DNA of 17,670 nucleotides, taken from NCBI GenBank assembly GCA_023447335.1, contig JAEXOD010000044.1, positions 1-17,670 on the forward strand. Reading direction: 5' to 3'. The position numbers and the translations under genes were made by a program. Shown in pieces: positions 1 through 8,500 of this stretch (positions are counted from its first letter, which is position 1; the number at the start of each line of letters is the position of its first letter). Below the pieces are notes generated by a model. The model did not search any database. It saw nothing but the letters and a program-made list of their open reading frames with translations, and had not been told where the DNA came from. This stretch comes from Bacteroidota bacterium. Its GTDB lineage: Bacteria > Bacteroidota > Ignavibacteria > Ignavibacteriales > Melioribacteraceae.

Positions 1-1330
1 CTTCAAAGTCTTCCATACTTACTTTAGTTTTATTCTTTCTGGCAGCAAGTAAGGCAGCTTCATTTGCTAAGTTTGCCAAGTCAGCTCCTGCTAAACCAGG
101 AGTTCCTTTTGCCAATACTTTAAGATCAACATCAATATCAAGTGGAATTTTACGAGTATGTACTTTTAATATACCTTCTCTTCCGTTAACATCCGGTCTA
201 TCAACAACTACTTGTCTATCAAAACGTCCAGGTCTTAATAATGCCGGATCCAATACATCCGGTCGATTGGTAGCAGCAATAATAATAACACCGCTATTTT
301 GTTCAAAACCGTCCATTTCAACCAATAATTGATTGAGTGTTTGTTCTCTTTCATCGTGACCGCCGCCTAATCCGGCACCGCGATGCCTACCTACGGCATC
401 AATTTCATCGATAAATATAATACAAGGGGCATTTCGTTTCCCTTGATCAAATAAATCTCTTACACGACTTGCTCCCACACCTACAAACATTTCCACAAAG
501 TCTGCTCCGCTTATTGAAAAGAACGGAACACCTGCTTCCCCTGCAACAGCACGGGCAAGTAATGTTTTACCGGTTCCCGGAGGTCCCAACAATAAAACTC
601 CTCTTGGAATTTTTCCGCCAAGTTTACGGAATTTTGACGGTTCTCTTAAAAATTCAATTATTTCCTGTAGTTCTAATTTAGCTTCGTCTGCACCGGCAAC
701 ATCTTTAAAAGTAAATTTAATTTGAGATTCATTAATTAGCTTTGCTTTACTTTTTCCAAAGTTAAATAAACCACGAGAGCTACTTCCTCCTCCCCCGCCT
801 TGCATCTTCCTCATAATTAAAAACCAAACACCAATAATTAACACCCAAGGCAAGAAACCTAGAATAATATTTAACCATTCATTTGAATTTTTAATAAATG
901 TATATTTAATATTTTTTTCTTTCCAAATTTTTACTTGTTCTTGTAAGATAGGCTCTACTAACGTAACTGTAAATTTATCAGTTTTAACCCATGTATTGTT
1001 TACATTTAAAGATTTTTCTTTAATAAGTGTTCCCTCAAAAGTATAATCGTTAATATCACTTTTAACAATTTTACCTTCAAGAATTTCATCACCTTCAATT
1101 AATTGTTGATAAACATCAAAAGTAATTTCTGCTGAACTTGGTGAACCGCCACGCCATAATTGCATAACAATAACAGCAGCAATAATTACGGCTCCCCAGC
1201 TAAAAACAGTTTTAATTATTTTTGACCAATCAAAATCATCATTCTTCTTATGCGATCCGCCGTCACCCGAGTTTTTATCCCCGGAATTCTCTTGTTTTCG
1301 GTTATCTGCAAAATTTAATTTTTTTATCAT
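1..1330 (-). CDS. ftsH: ATP-dependent zinc metalloprotease FtsH, N-terminal part (cut by window edge)
   Basis: Membrane-anchored AAA+ protease that extracts and degrades membrane and short-lived cytosolic proteins as a hexamer. Translating the minus strand from ATG at 1330 gives 443 residues with no stop before the edge. Residues 1-35 are polar. Hydrophobic segments at about 41-58 and 151-172 flank a periplasmic domain. A Gly/Ser-rich linker (about 177-186) leads to the AAA domain: Walker A GPPGTGKT at 249-256, Walker B IIFIDEID at 304-311, and a second region of homology with TNRPDVLDPALLRPGRFDR at 354-372. The HExGH zinc protease domain lies beyond the window, so catalytic completeness cannot be judged. 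The start is supported by AGAGGG (1340-1345) 9 nt upstream. It is the last visible gene of the greA operon, 15 nt after hpt. Adjacency to tilS and hpt matches the arrangement known in Bacillus. Confidence 0.97.
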   Translation of the reverse strand, partial: MIKKLNFADNRKQENSGDKNSGDGGSHKKNDDFDWSKIIKTVFSWGAVIIAAVIVMQLWRGGSPSSAEITFDVYQQLIEGDEILEGKIVKSDINDYTFEGTLIKEKSLNVNNTWVKTDKFTVTLVEPILQEQVKIWKEKNIKYTFIKNSNEWLNIILGFLPWVLIIGVWFLIMRKMQGGGGGSSSRGLFNFGKSKAKLINESQIKFTFKDVAGADEAKLELQEIIEFLREPSKFRKLGGKIPRGVLLLGPPGTGKTLLARAVAGEAGVPFFSISGADFVEMFVGVGASRVRDLFDQGKRNAPCIIFIDEIDAVGRHRGAGLGGGHDEREQTLNQLLVEMDGFEQNSGVIIIAATNRPDVLDPALLRPGRFDRQVVVDRPDVNGREGILKVHTRKIPLDIDVDLKVLAKGTPGLAGADLANLANEAALLAARKNKTKVSMEDFE

Positions 1331-1345
1331 TTATATTTTCCCTCT

Positions 1346-1906
1346 TTATTCATTTAAAGAATATATTGAGCGTAAGTTTCTATATTTTTGTCCATAATCC
1401 AATCCATACCCAATTACAAATTTATCAGGAATTTCAAACCCAATATAATCAATTTTTACATCATATTTTAATGAATTAGGTTTAAAAAGTAAAGTAGCAA
1501 CTTTAACACTTGCCGGTTTATAATGTTCCATTATTTCCTCGATATACTTTAAGGATAATCCGGTATCCACTATATCTTCAACAATAATAATGTTTCTATC
1601 TCGTATGTCGGCATTTAATTCTTTTAGCAATTTAACCTTGCCGCTTGATATTTTTGAATCGCCATAGCTAGATAATTTAAAGAAATCCATTTCACAACTA
1701 AGACTAACATTTTTTAATAAATCCGACATGAACATAAAAGAACCATTTAGAATTCCTATAAATATAGGTAATTTACCTGCATATTCTTCTGATATCTGTT
1801 TGGCTAATTCTTTAATTCTTGTTTGAATTTGCTCTTCTGATAAGTATTTTACAAATTTTTCATTGCCGACTAATATCTCATCTGCTTCTAAATTTAGTCT
1901 ATCCAT
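1346..1906 (-). CDS. hpt: Hypoxanthine phosphoribosyltransferase
   Basis: Cytosolic purine salvage enzyme that transfers phosphoribosyl from PRPP to hypoxanthine (and usually guanine), giving IMP or GMP. The protein has 186 residues, normal for bacterial Hpt. The PRPP-binding signature VEDIVDTG is at 109-116. The flexible active-site loop is seen as SSYGDSKISSGKVK (79-92), with GILNGSFMF at 51-59 and the purine-binding tail FVIGYGLDYGQKYRNL at 163-178. The ATG start lies inside tilS (13 nt overlap) with a modest AAAGGT upstream, which suggests translational coupling. ftsH follows after 15 nt. In Bacillus subtilis TilS and HprT are reported to interact and to affect ftsH expression, so the conserved order may be functional. 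Family identity is clear; hypoxanthine versus guanine preference cannot be read from sequence. Confidence 0.95.
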   Translation of the reverse strand: MDRLNLEADEILVGNEKFVKYLSEEQIQTRIKELAKQISEEYAGKLPIFIGILNGSFMFMSDLLKNVSLSCEMDFFKLSSYGDSKISSGKVKLLKELNADIRDRNIIIVEDIVDTGLSLKYIEEIMEHYKPASVKVATLLFKPNSLKYDVKIDYIGFEIPDKFVIGYGLDYGQKYRNLRSIYSLNE

Positions 1907-3261
1907 AGTTTAAGTACCTTTTTTGTTTTTTCGGTAATTTTATATTTATCGTTTATTCTGTAACCAATCAAATAGATAATTTCGTTCACATTAACTAAAA
2001 CTTTTTGTTGTCTTTTAGTATAAGCATCACTTTTTTGATCTGTTAAAAAGTCGCTAATCTTCTTCTTCCCTTTCATTCCTAAAGGAGTAAATGTATCACC
2101 TAACTCCCAATTTCTAACATAAAGTTTATCCGGGTTAATAGTCAACATGTCAAAAAATTCTTCATTCTTTTTCTTAGACCTGATATCGATCTCACGTATA
2201 TCATAAAGCTTTGTAAATATTTTACGTCTGTCTATTAATAAAGTTTCACCAATATTCAACTTAATTGTACTAAAATCATCAACTTTTCGCTTATAAATGA
2301 ATGTTTTTTCTCTATCTTTTAACAAAACTATTTCATCTTTAAGTTCTAAATATTTACCTACTTGTAGTTTTTTTAAATCCTCTAATTTTTCAAAATCTGA
2401 AGAATCAAATCTATAACTAAAAGTTCTTTCCATACATATTTTAATACATTCTGCATAAATTATAGGATTGTTAAAACTAAATAAGTTATTATTAATACTA
2501 ATAGTTACATCATTTTCAATTATGTTGTTTCTAATAATTTCATCTATGCCGCAGTAATAATAATCACTTACTCCTTTTAGTATATTAATTGTTTTAAGCA
2601 TTCCGACTTGATAAGAAGGGTTTAAATTTTCAATCGTCGGTATTAACTTATGCCTAATGAAGTTTCTTTTATAATTAATATCATTGTTTGATTTATCAAA
2701 TATATAATTAATTTTTTGCGAGTCTAAGTAATCAATAATTTCTTTTTTTGTTGTTGTCAATAACGGACGAATGATATAACCATTCCGGATTACCGGTATT
2801 CCTGTTAATCCTTTTAACCCGGTACCTTCAATAATTCTTAAAAATATAGTTTCAATATTATCATCTAAATTATGGGCTGTTGCTATTTTAGAAAAACCAC
2901 TTTTTTCTTTTATACTCATTAATTCTTTGTATCTTAAAATCCTGGCTGCATCTTCAATAGATTTTTTATTTTCAGAAGCAAACTGTTTTACATCAATTGA
3001 ACAAACTGTTATCGGAATATCATGGTTTTTGCACAATTCGATACAAAAAACTTCATCATTAAAACTATCTTCGCCTCTTAAATTATGATTTACGTGCAAA
3101 CATTCAAATTCAAAATCATAATCTTCTTTTTTATTAAGAAAATAGTGAAATAAGAAAACACTATCGCCACCGCCGCTAAGGGCTAATAGTATTTTATCCC
3201 CCTTATTTATAAGTTTATTTGAAATAATAAACTCATCAATTTTTGTAAAACAATTATTCAC
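1894..3261 (-). CDS. tilS: tRNA(Ile)-lysidine synthase
   Basis: Converts C34 of the CAU-anticodon isoleucine tRNA to lysidine using ATP and lysine, which switches decoding from AUG to AUA. The protein has 455 residues, near the typical full-length form. The N-terminal PP-loop ATPase carries SGGGDS at 29-34, followed by HVNHNLRG and the conserved ATAHNLDDNIET region. The C-terminal TilS domain starts near residue 382 (VRNWELGD, then PLGMKGKKKISDFL) and reaches the end of the protein. The start is GTG at 3261-3259, sharing one base with the ribE stop in the overlap TAGTG. No strong Shine-Dalgarno is visible, so initiation probably depends on coupling to ribE translation. The N-terminal length before the PP-loop fits the family, which supports this start. 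The 3' end overlaps hpt by 13 nt. Essential in most bacteria that lack a UAU-anticodon tRNA. Confidence 0.95.
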   Translation of the reverse strand: MNNCFTKIDEFIISNKLINKGDKILLALSGGGDSVFLFHYFLNKKEDYDFEFECLHVNHNLRGEDSFNDEVFCIELCKNHDIPITVCSIDVKQFASENKKSIEDAARILRYKELMSIKEKSGFSKIATAHNLDDNIETIFLRIIEGTGLKGLTGIPVIRNGYIIRPLLTTTKKEIIDYLDSQKINYIFDKSNNDINYKRNFIRHKLIPTIENLNPSYQVGMLKTINILKGVSDYYYCGIDEIIRNNIIENDVTISINNNLFSFNNPIIYAECIKICMERTFSYRFDSSDFEKLEDLKKLQVGKYLELKDEIVLLKDREKTFIYKRKVDDFSTIKLNIGETLLIDRRKIFTKLYDIREIDIRSKKKNEEFFDMLTINPDKLYVRNWELGDTFTPLGMKGKKKISDFLTDQKSDAYTKRQQKVLVNVNEIIYLIGYRINDKYKITEKTKKVLKLWID

Positions 3262-3893
3262 TAAAATCCAAAGCTTTGTAACATATTTTCAGTTAGTATA
3301 TTTCCTTTCTTAGATACAATTTTTTCAACATATTTTCCGAGTATATCAAATTCTAAATTTAAGTTATCCCCTATTTTAGAATATTTTATAACAGTATTTT
3401 CCCAAGTATGCGGAATTATGGCAACAGTAAATTGAGTATTATTAAAATTTGCAACAGTTAAACTAATTCCGTTTAAAGAAATTGATCCGACATTAATTAG
3501 ATATTTGTAAAATTCTTCAGGATACAAAACGGTAACTTCATACCCTACATTTTTATCTATTATTTTTAATATCTTTCCGGTACAATCAACATGTCCGTAA
3601 ACTAAATGTCCGCTAATTTTTTTACTCAATGTTAATGAAGATTCTAAGTTTACAAAACTATTAATATTTAGGTTGCCCAAATTTGTTTTTTTGATAGTTT
3701 CTGAAACCGTAGAAAAAACAAAACCATTTTTTTCAATCTTTTCAACTGTTTGACAAACACCGTTAACGGCAATACTATCCCCTATCTCCATTTCCTCTAT
3801 AAGTTTATTTGAAGAAACGGAAAACTCAATACCATCCCCTTTTCTATTTTTTTTAATAATTTTACCGACTTCTTCAATTATTCCGGTAAACAC
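3261..3893 (-). CDS. ribE: Riboflavin synthase, alpha subunit
   Basis: Catalyses dismutation of two 6,7-dimethyl-8-ribityllumazine molecules into riboflavin and the pyrimidinedione, the last step of riboflavin synthesis. The 210 residues show the family's internal duplication of the lumazine-binding barrel: repeat one begins MFTGIIEEVGKI with SIAVNGVCQTV at 40-50, and repeat two begins GHLVYGHVDCTG at 95-106 with GSISLNGISLTV at 136-147. The start is certain because the MFTGIIE opening is invariant in the family. It is a GTG at 3893-3891 overlapping the ribD stop by one base (TAGTG), with AAAGGT a few bases upstream inside ribD. The gene is called ribE in Escherichia coli usage; other nomenclatures differ. 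The other riboflavin genes (GTP cyclohydrolase/DHBP synthase and lumazine synthase) are not in this window. Confidence 0.96.
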   Translation of the reverse strand: MFTGIIEEVGKIIKKNRKGDGIEFSVSSNKLIEEMEIGDSIAVNGVCQTVEKIEKNGFVFSTVSETIKKTNLGNLNINSFVNLESSLTLSKKISGHLVYGHVDCTGKILKIIDKNVGYEVTVLYPEEFYKYLINVGSISLNGISLTVANFNNTQFTVAIIPHTWENTVIKYSKIGDNLNLEFDILGKYVEKIVSKKGNILTENMLQSFGF

Positions 3894-5002
3894 TATTTTA
3901 CCTTTAAATAATTCAATAGAACATCATCACCTAAAGTGAGAACTTTATTTAATTTGATAGGAATTGCATCAGTAAGCTTTTTTATCCCAAGATTCATAAA
4001 AGGTGCTACTCCTTCCCCTAATATTTTTGGACTAATAAAAACATCAAGTTCATCGAATAATCTTTTTTTAATAAAAGCTGAAAATATTTGTGCTCCGCCT
4101 TCTACCAAAACTGAATATATCCCAATTGCATATAATTCTTTAAGAAGACTTTTTAACTTGATATGCCCCTTTTTGTTTTGTTTTACATACACAACTTTCA
4201 CACCTAAATCTTCAAAAACACTTATTTTTTTTGAATAGCTTTTTATCGATTCTCCGACAGCAATTATTGTTTTTCCGTCTTTTAGATTGAATATTTTATA
4301 ACTTGTAGCAAGATCTCCGGCAGAATTTAAGATAATTCTATAAGGATTTCTCCCTTCGGAAAATCTTACTGAAAGTTCCGGATTATCGTACCGAACTGTA
4401 TTGCTCCCGATAAGAACCGCATCATAAACGCTTCTAAGTTCATGGACGTAAGTTCTGCTTTCAGCACAAGTTATCCACTTACTTTTAAAATAATTATCAG
4501 CTATTTTCGAATCAATTGTTTGCGCTACTTTTAGATGAATATAAGGAAGTTTTGTTGTAATATGCTTAAAAAAGAATTTGTTTAACTCTAAACACTCTTT
4601 TTGAAGTACATTAATATTAACCTCAATTCCTGCATCTTTTAACATCTGTGCTCCTCTTCCGGCAACTAGTGGATTTGGATCCAGTGTACCAATAACTACT
4701 CGTTTAATTTTTTTATCAATAATCGCATTCACGCAAGGCGGTGTTTTTCCATAATGGGAGCAAGGTTCTAAATTTACATACAATATTGCTCCCTCAGGAT
4801 CTTCTTTACATGCTGCAAATGCATTTATTTCTGCATGGTTTTCACCATATTTTGCATGATACCCGACTCCGATAATCGAATTATTTTTTACAATTACTGC
4901 TCCGACCATCGGATTAGGACTAACAAAACCATCCCCTTTTTTTGCTAGTTCAATCGTCAGTTTTATATAAGCTTCATCATCAAGCAGACTGTTCAAGTTC
5001 AA
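3893..5002 (-). CDS. ribD: Bifunctional diaminohydroxyphosphoribosylaminopyrimidine deaminase / reductase RibD
   Basis: Performs the second and third pyrimidine steps of riboflavin synthesis: deamination of the pyrimidine ring, then NADPH-dependent reduction of the ribosyl side chain. The 369 residues comprise an N-terminal deaminase with zinc-site motif HAE at 56-58 and PCSHYGKTPPC at 80-90, and a C-terminal reductase from about 150 (LPYIHLKVAQTIDSKIA, later VEGGAQIFSAFI at 300-311). The two domains are fused as in E. coli RibD. No ATG fits the N-terminus. The annotated start is TTG at 5002-5000, with a second in-frame TTG at 4996-4994, and either leaves a normal lead into the deaminase. Only a weak GAG-containing sequence lies upstream. 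The gene overlaps the end of greA by 23 nt, which implies translational coupling. Its stop overlaps the ribE GTG. Identity is secure; the exact start is the uncertain part. Confidence 0.94.
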   Translation of the reverse strand: MNLNSLLDDEAYIKLTIELAKKGDGFVSPNPMVGAVIVKNNSIIGVGYHAKYGENHAEINAFAACKEDPEGAILYVNLEPCSHYGKTPPCVNAIIDKKIKRVVIGTLDPNPLVAGRGAQMLKDAGIEVNINVLQKECLELNKFFFKHITTKLPYIHLKVAQTIDSKIADNYFKSKWITCAESRTYVHELRSVYDAVLIGSNTVRYDNPELSVRFSEGRNPYRIILNSAGDLATSYKIFNLKDGKTIIAVGESIKSYSKKISVFEDLGVKVVYVKQNKKGHIKLKSLLKELYAIGIYSVLVEGGAQIFSAFIKKRLFDELDVFISPKILGEGVAPFMNLGIKKLTDAIPIKLNKVLTLGDDVLLNYLKVK

Positions 5003-5465
5003 GTATCTCGTATTTAATTAAACCGGCAGGTACCTTTACTTCAACTATATCTCCTTTCTTTTTATTCATAAGAGCTTGACCTACAGGAGACGTAATCGCT
5101 AATTTCCCGCTTTGTAAATCGGCTTCTTCTAAAGAAACCATAGTATATTTTAATGTCTTACCGTTATTCAAATTTTTTATTGTAACTGTTGTAAGAATAT
5201 GAACTATATCTGTAGGTAAATTAGAAGTATCAATAATTCTGGCTTTAGAAAGCATTTCTTCTAATTTATTAATTTTTAATTCTAAAAGCCCTTGTGCCTC
5301 TTTAGCGGCATCATATTCAGCATTCTCAGATAAATCGCCATAAGAACGTGCTTCTGCAATTCTTTCAGCCATTTGTTTCCTGCCGTTAGTTTTAAGCTCT
5401 TTTAATTCTGCTTCAAACTCAAGGATTTTTTCCCTGCTTAAGTTAATAAATCCTGTCTGCGACAC
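4980..5465 (-). CDS. greA: Transcription elongation factor GreA
   Basis: Binds the RNA polymerase secondary channel and stimulates cleavage of backtracked nascent RNA. The protein has 161 residues, typical for GreA. The N-terminal antiparallel coiled coil (about 10-78) carries the acidic tip DLSENAEYDAAKE at 44-56, whose acidic residues support cleavage. The C-terminal FKBP-like globular domain contains SPVGQALMNKKKGDIVEV at 126-143. The start is GTG at 5465-5463, preceded by a good AGGAG (5473-5477) with 7 nt spacing. It is the first gene of the six-gene operon running through ribD to ftsH. A hairpin with a U-tract ends about 10 nt upstream of the Shine-Dalgarno, and a promoter-like sequence lies beyond that. 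greA may therefore have a structured, possibly attenuating leader. GreA rather than GreB is favoured by length and tip sequence. Confidence 0.95.
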   Translation of the reverse strand: MSQTGFINLSREKILEFEAELKELKTNGRKQMAERIAEARSYGDLSENAEYDAAKEAQGLLELKINKLEEMLSKARIIDTSNLPTDIVHILTTVTIKNLNNGKTLKYTMVSLEEADLQSGKLAITSPVGQALMNKKKGDIVEVKVPAGLIKYEILELEQSA

Positions 5466-5486
5466 TTCTTTTCTCCTATTTTATTA

Positions 5487-5520
5487 CAAAAAAAATTGCC
5501 ACTGCAATGCGGTGGCAAAA
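5487..5520 (-). terminator. Hairpin with U-tract between addB and greA (terminator or greA leader attenuator)
   Basis: On the minus strand a 10-bp stem (5509-5518 with 5496-5505, one G-U pair) closes an ATT triloop and is followed directly by eight T residues (5495-5488). This is a textbook intrinsic terminator shape. It lies 62 nt past the addB stop and only about 10 nt before the greA Shine-Dalgarno. Because a promoter-like TTG-N20-TAAATTTG sits between addB and the hairpin, it may lie in the greA leader rather than, or as well as, ending addB. Confidence 0.8.
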
Positions 5521-5554
5521 ATTAAACCGTTTTTTATATCAAATTTTCCTAAGT

Positions 5555-5585
5555 CAAATTTAATAAATTTTTCTTTAAATATCAA
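5555..5585 (-). promoter_or_regulatory. Candidate Bacteroidetes-type promoter for the greA operon
   Basis: On the minus strand, TTG (5585-5583) is followed after 20 nt by TAAATTTG (5562-5555). This matches the -33 TTG / -7 TAnnTTTG pattern known for Bacteroidetes primary sigma factors. The TTG overlaps the addB stop codon. The predicted start near 5549 would give a leader of about 85 nt containing the hairpin at 5496-5518. The motif is short and the region is AT-rich, so chance occurrence is possible. The same -7 octamer also occurs upstream of the cotH-like gene. Confidence 0.5.
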
Positions 5586-8500
5586 TTTTTTAGTTCGTTT
5601 ATCCTACAAATCGGTTTAAATTCACAATAACTACAAACTTTATTATAAAATTCCGGTTTACTTATTAAATTAAATTTTCCTTCTGTTATTTCTACAACTA
5701 AATTTTTTATGTTTATTTCTGATTCTTTCATTGTATTTTCATTTAATGCTTTTGCTTCTTCTATCTCTTTTGCTTTAGGAAAGACATTTAATCCGAAATC
5801 TTTTTGGGAATACACTAGCCTATAAAACACAAAATTATGGGATTTTAACTCAGGATTAATTTTTTCTTGAAGAAGTTTTGATGCAGCTATTATATAAACA
5901 GGTAACTGATTAGAAAATCCGTTTTTTATATCTTCAGCTTTAATTTCCGCTTTTCCGGTCTTATAGTCAATAATCGTAAAAACTTTTGATTCTTCATCCA
6001 AGTCAATTCTATCAATTTTTCCCTGAAGTTTTAGTCCTCCTATATTAATAGGGTTATCAGTTGATAAAATTAAATCCTTTTCTTTAGATTTTAGTTTTCC
6101 AAACTTTACTTCAAAATAAGAAGGATAAGAAGAAGTTTTCCTATTTCTTTCATTTAATAAATACCTCCAAAGAATCGAGTGTTCTTTATTTTCATCATCC
6201 CCTATTAATTTTTCTTTTTCAAAGAAAGAAATAGGTAAGTTTATAACCGAATTTTCAATTTTACTGTTTGCAATATTATACAGTATTCTTGAAATTTTAT
6301 CAAAAGTCTCATCATCGCATCCGTTTAAGGATAAATGTTTCTCTCTTAGCTTTGTATGAAACTCAAAAAGTATATCATGAACTAAATTACCTTTTTCATA
6401 AACTTCAAGTTCTTCACTAGGTTCTTTATAAGGCTCTAATTTTAATACCCGTTTTGCAAAATACTTAAAATGACATTTAGCGTATTCATCTAATTGTGCT
6501 ACTGAAAATTGCCGTTCTAAAATTTTGCTAAGATATTCTTCCACCTTCTCTTTTAATTCTAAGTTTTGAATATTCTCTAATATATATCCGTTATATTCGT
6601 TTGCCGATAAAAAATTTCTAATCCTACTATCGTGAATATTGTTTGCATCATTAATTTTTTTGTGTGGTATTAACTTATTAAAAGTATTTTGTAATTTTTC
6701 ACATTCAACATTTTCACCAATTCGTAATAAAGAACCGTAAAAAGTTAATAGTTCATCATCACAGTAAATTTTATTTTCATAATATTTATTTGATTCACTA
6801 ACTTCAGATACTATAAAAACTTTCTCCAACTCACTAAAAAAGATCGATTCTTCTAACTCGCTCTCTTTTTCAGTACTCGGGTAAGTTAGGTATAACCCCT
6901 TTAACCAGCACCCTAATGTCTGATAAAAATGATACCTTTCTTCGGTTTGGTGTGTTTTATCTTTTTGATTAAATTTGTTTTTATCAAATATTTCCGGTTG
7001 ATATTTTGTAGGGAAAGTTCCGTCAACCATCCCTCCGATAAACAAATAATCAAATCTAATTCCTCTTATTTCATTTATTGTAGTTGCTAAAACACCGCAT
7101 TCCGAAATCCCTATAGTATTATATCTAGCCCACTTACAAGCAGTCTTTATGTTATCAATATAGAATTTTAAATTAAGTTTGTTATTTTCAAATTCACTTT
7201 TTAATAAAACAAATATCTCTGATATTACTTCTAAAAATTTGGAAACGGCAGCAACATTTTTTTTATTAATTTGATGGTTCTCACTAAGTAAATAATCATG
7301 AATATTTAATTTTAATATTAAAGTATTAATTTCTGTTAAAAACGAATCTATAGAAATTAATTTTTCAAAAGGTTCTAAAAGATTTTCAAGTTTTGCAAAT
7401 TTTTCAAGTGCATCTTTGTAAATGCTTTTGTTTAATTCATCATAGTAATCTATATCTAAATCATCTTCATACAAATCCAACTTTTCTTGTATAGTTTTTC
7501 GCCAGGCATTTTTTCCGATCGTAATTTTTAACTCTCCGGCAGCCTTTATTAAACTATTTGTATCACCAAGATAGTTTTTTATTATTTTATTATCCAACAC
7601 ATTAAAAACATCTTTATAGTAATAATCGTTTTCAATAATGCTTAATAAATTTACTAAAAGAATTACTATTGGAGCATTATCAAGCTTATATCTATCTGTT
7701 AAATTTAGTGGTATTTTGTATTTAGAAAATACACTTCTTATTATAGAAGAATAAGGTTGAATTAGATTAAAAGCGACACAAATTCTATTCGGAGTAGTAT
7801 TCGTACTAACTAATAACCCTTTAATTTCTTTTGCAATAAATTCAATCTCTTTATATCTGTTATCAGCTTTAATTTTTTTTATATTATTAGCATATTTATC
7901 AATCGGTTTATTAAGGTTTCTTGTAAACAAGTGTTTTCTACATAAATTTTTAAATTCCCAATAGGGGTTTGTTGATAAATCATCAATTTGGTTAAATCCT
8001 TTTACTTCAAAGTGTTTTTTAGGAGCCTCAAGGTGATAAAAAATCGCACTATTCTTTTCGTAATAATCAAAATCGATATAAGTATTGCATAAATTTGCAA
8101 TCGAATTAATTATTTCAATCTCTATCGGAGTAAATTCGTCAAATCCGTAAAATATAATATTTTCAATTTCCGGAAATAGACTAAAAAAATTTTCATTCAG
8201 TTTCTCTTCACCTAACAATAAAAACTCTTCGTACACGTCACCTATCTCAAAAAACTTCCTCTCTCTGCATTTCTTTTTATAATTACCAAATATTTTTGCA
8301 ATATCTATTGCTTTTTTGACGTTACTTCCCGTTAATTCTGTTTTGGCTTCATTAAGAATTTTATCTACCGTAATCCCATTTTCCTTAAATTTGGAGATAA
8401 GATTTTTTATTCGATCTAACGTACCGGTCGGAATTTTATTACTATATACATTAAAATATTCAAGTGCTTCCTCAGTAAAACTTTGCTTTATTAGCACAGA

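Noticed and set aside
469..681. Open frame of 70 codons on the plus strand
   Set aside because: It is antisense to the conserved AAA domain of ftsH and has no recognisable domain or ribosome binding site.
1222..1479. Open frame of 85 codons on the plus strand across the hpt/ftsH junction
   Set aside because: It is antisense to two well-supported genes, and its composition reflects AT-rich reverse-strand translation.
3936..4238. Open frame of 100 codons on the plus strand
   Set aside because: It lies wholly antisense to the RibD reductase domain, and the minus-strand protein is strongly conserved.
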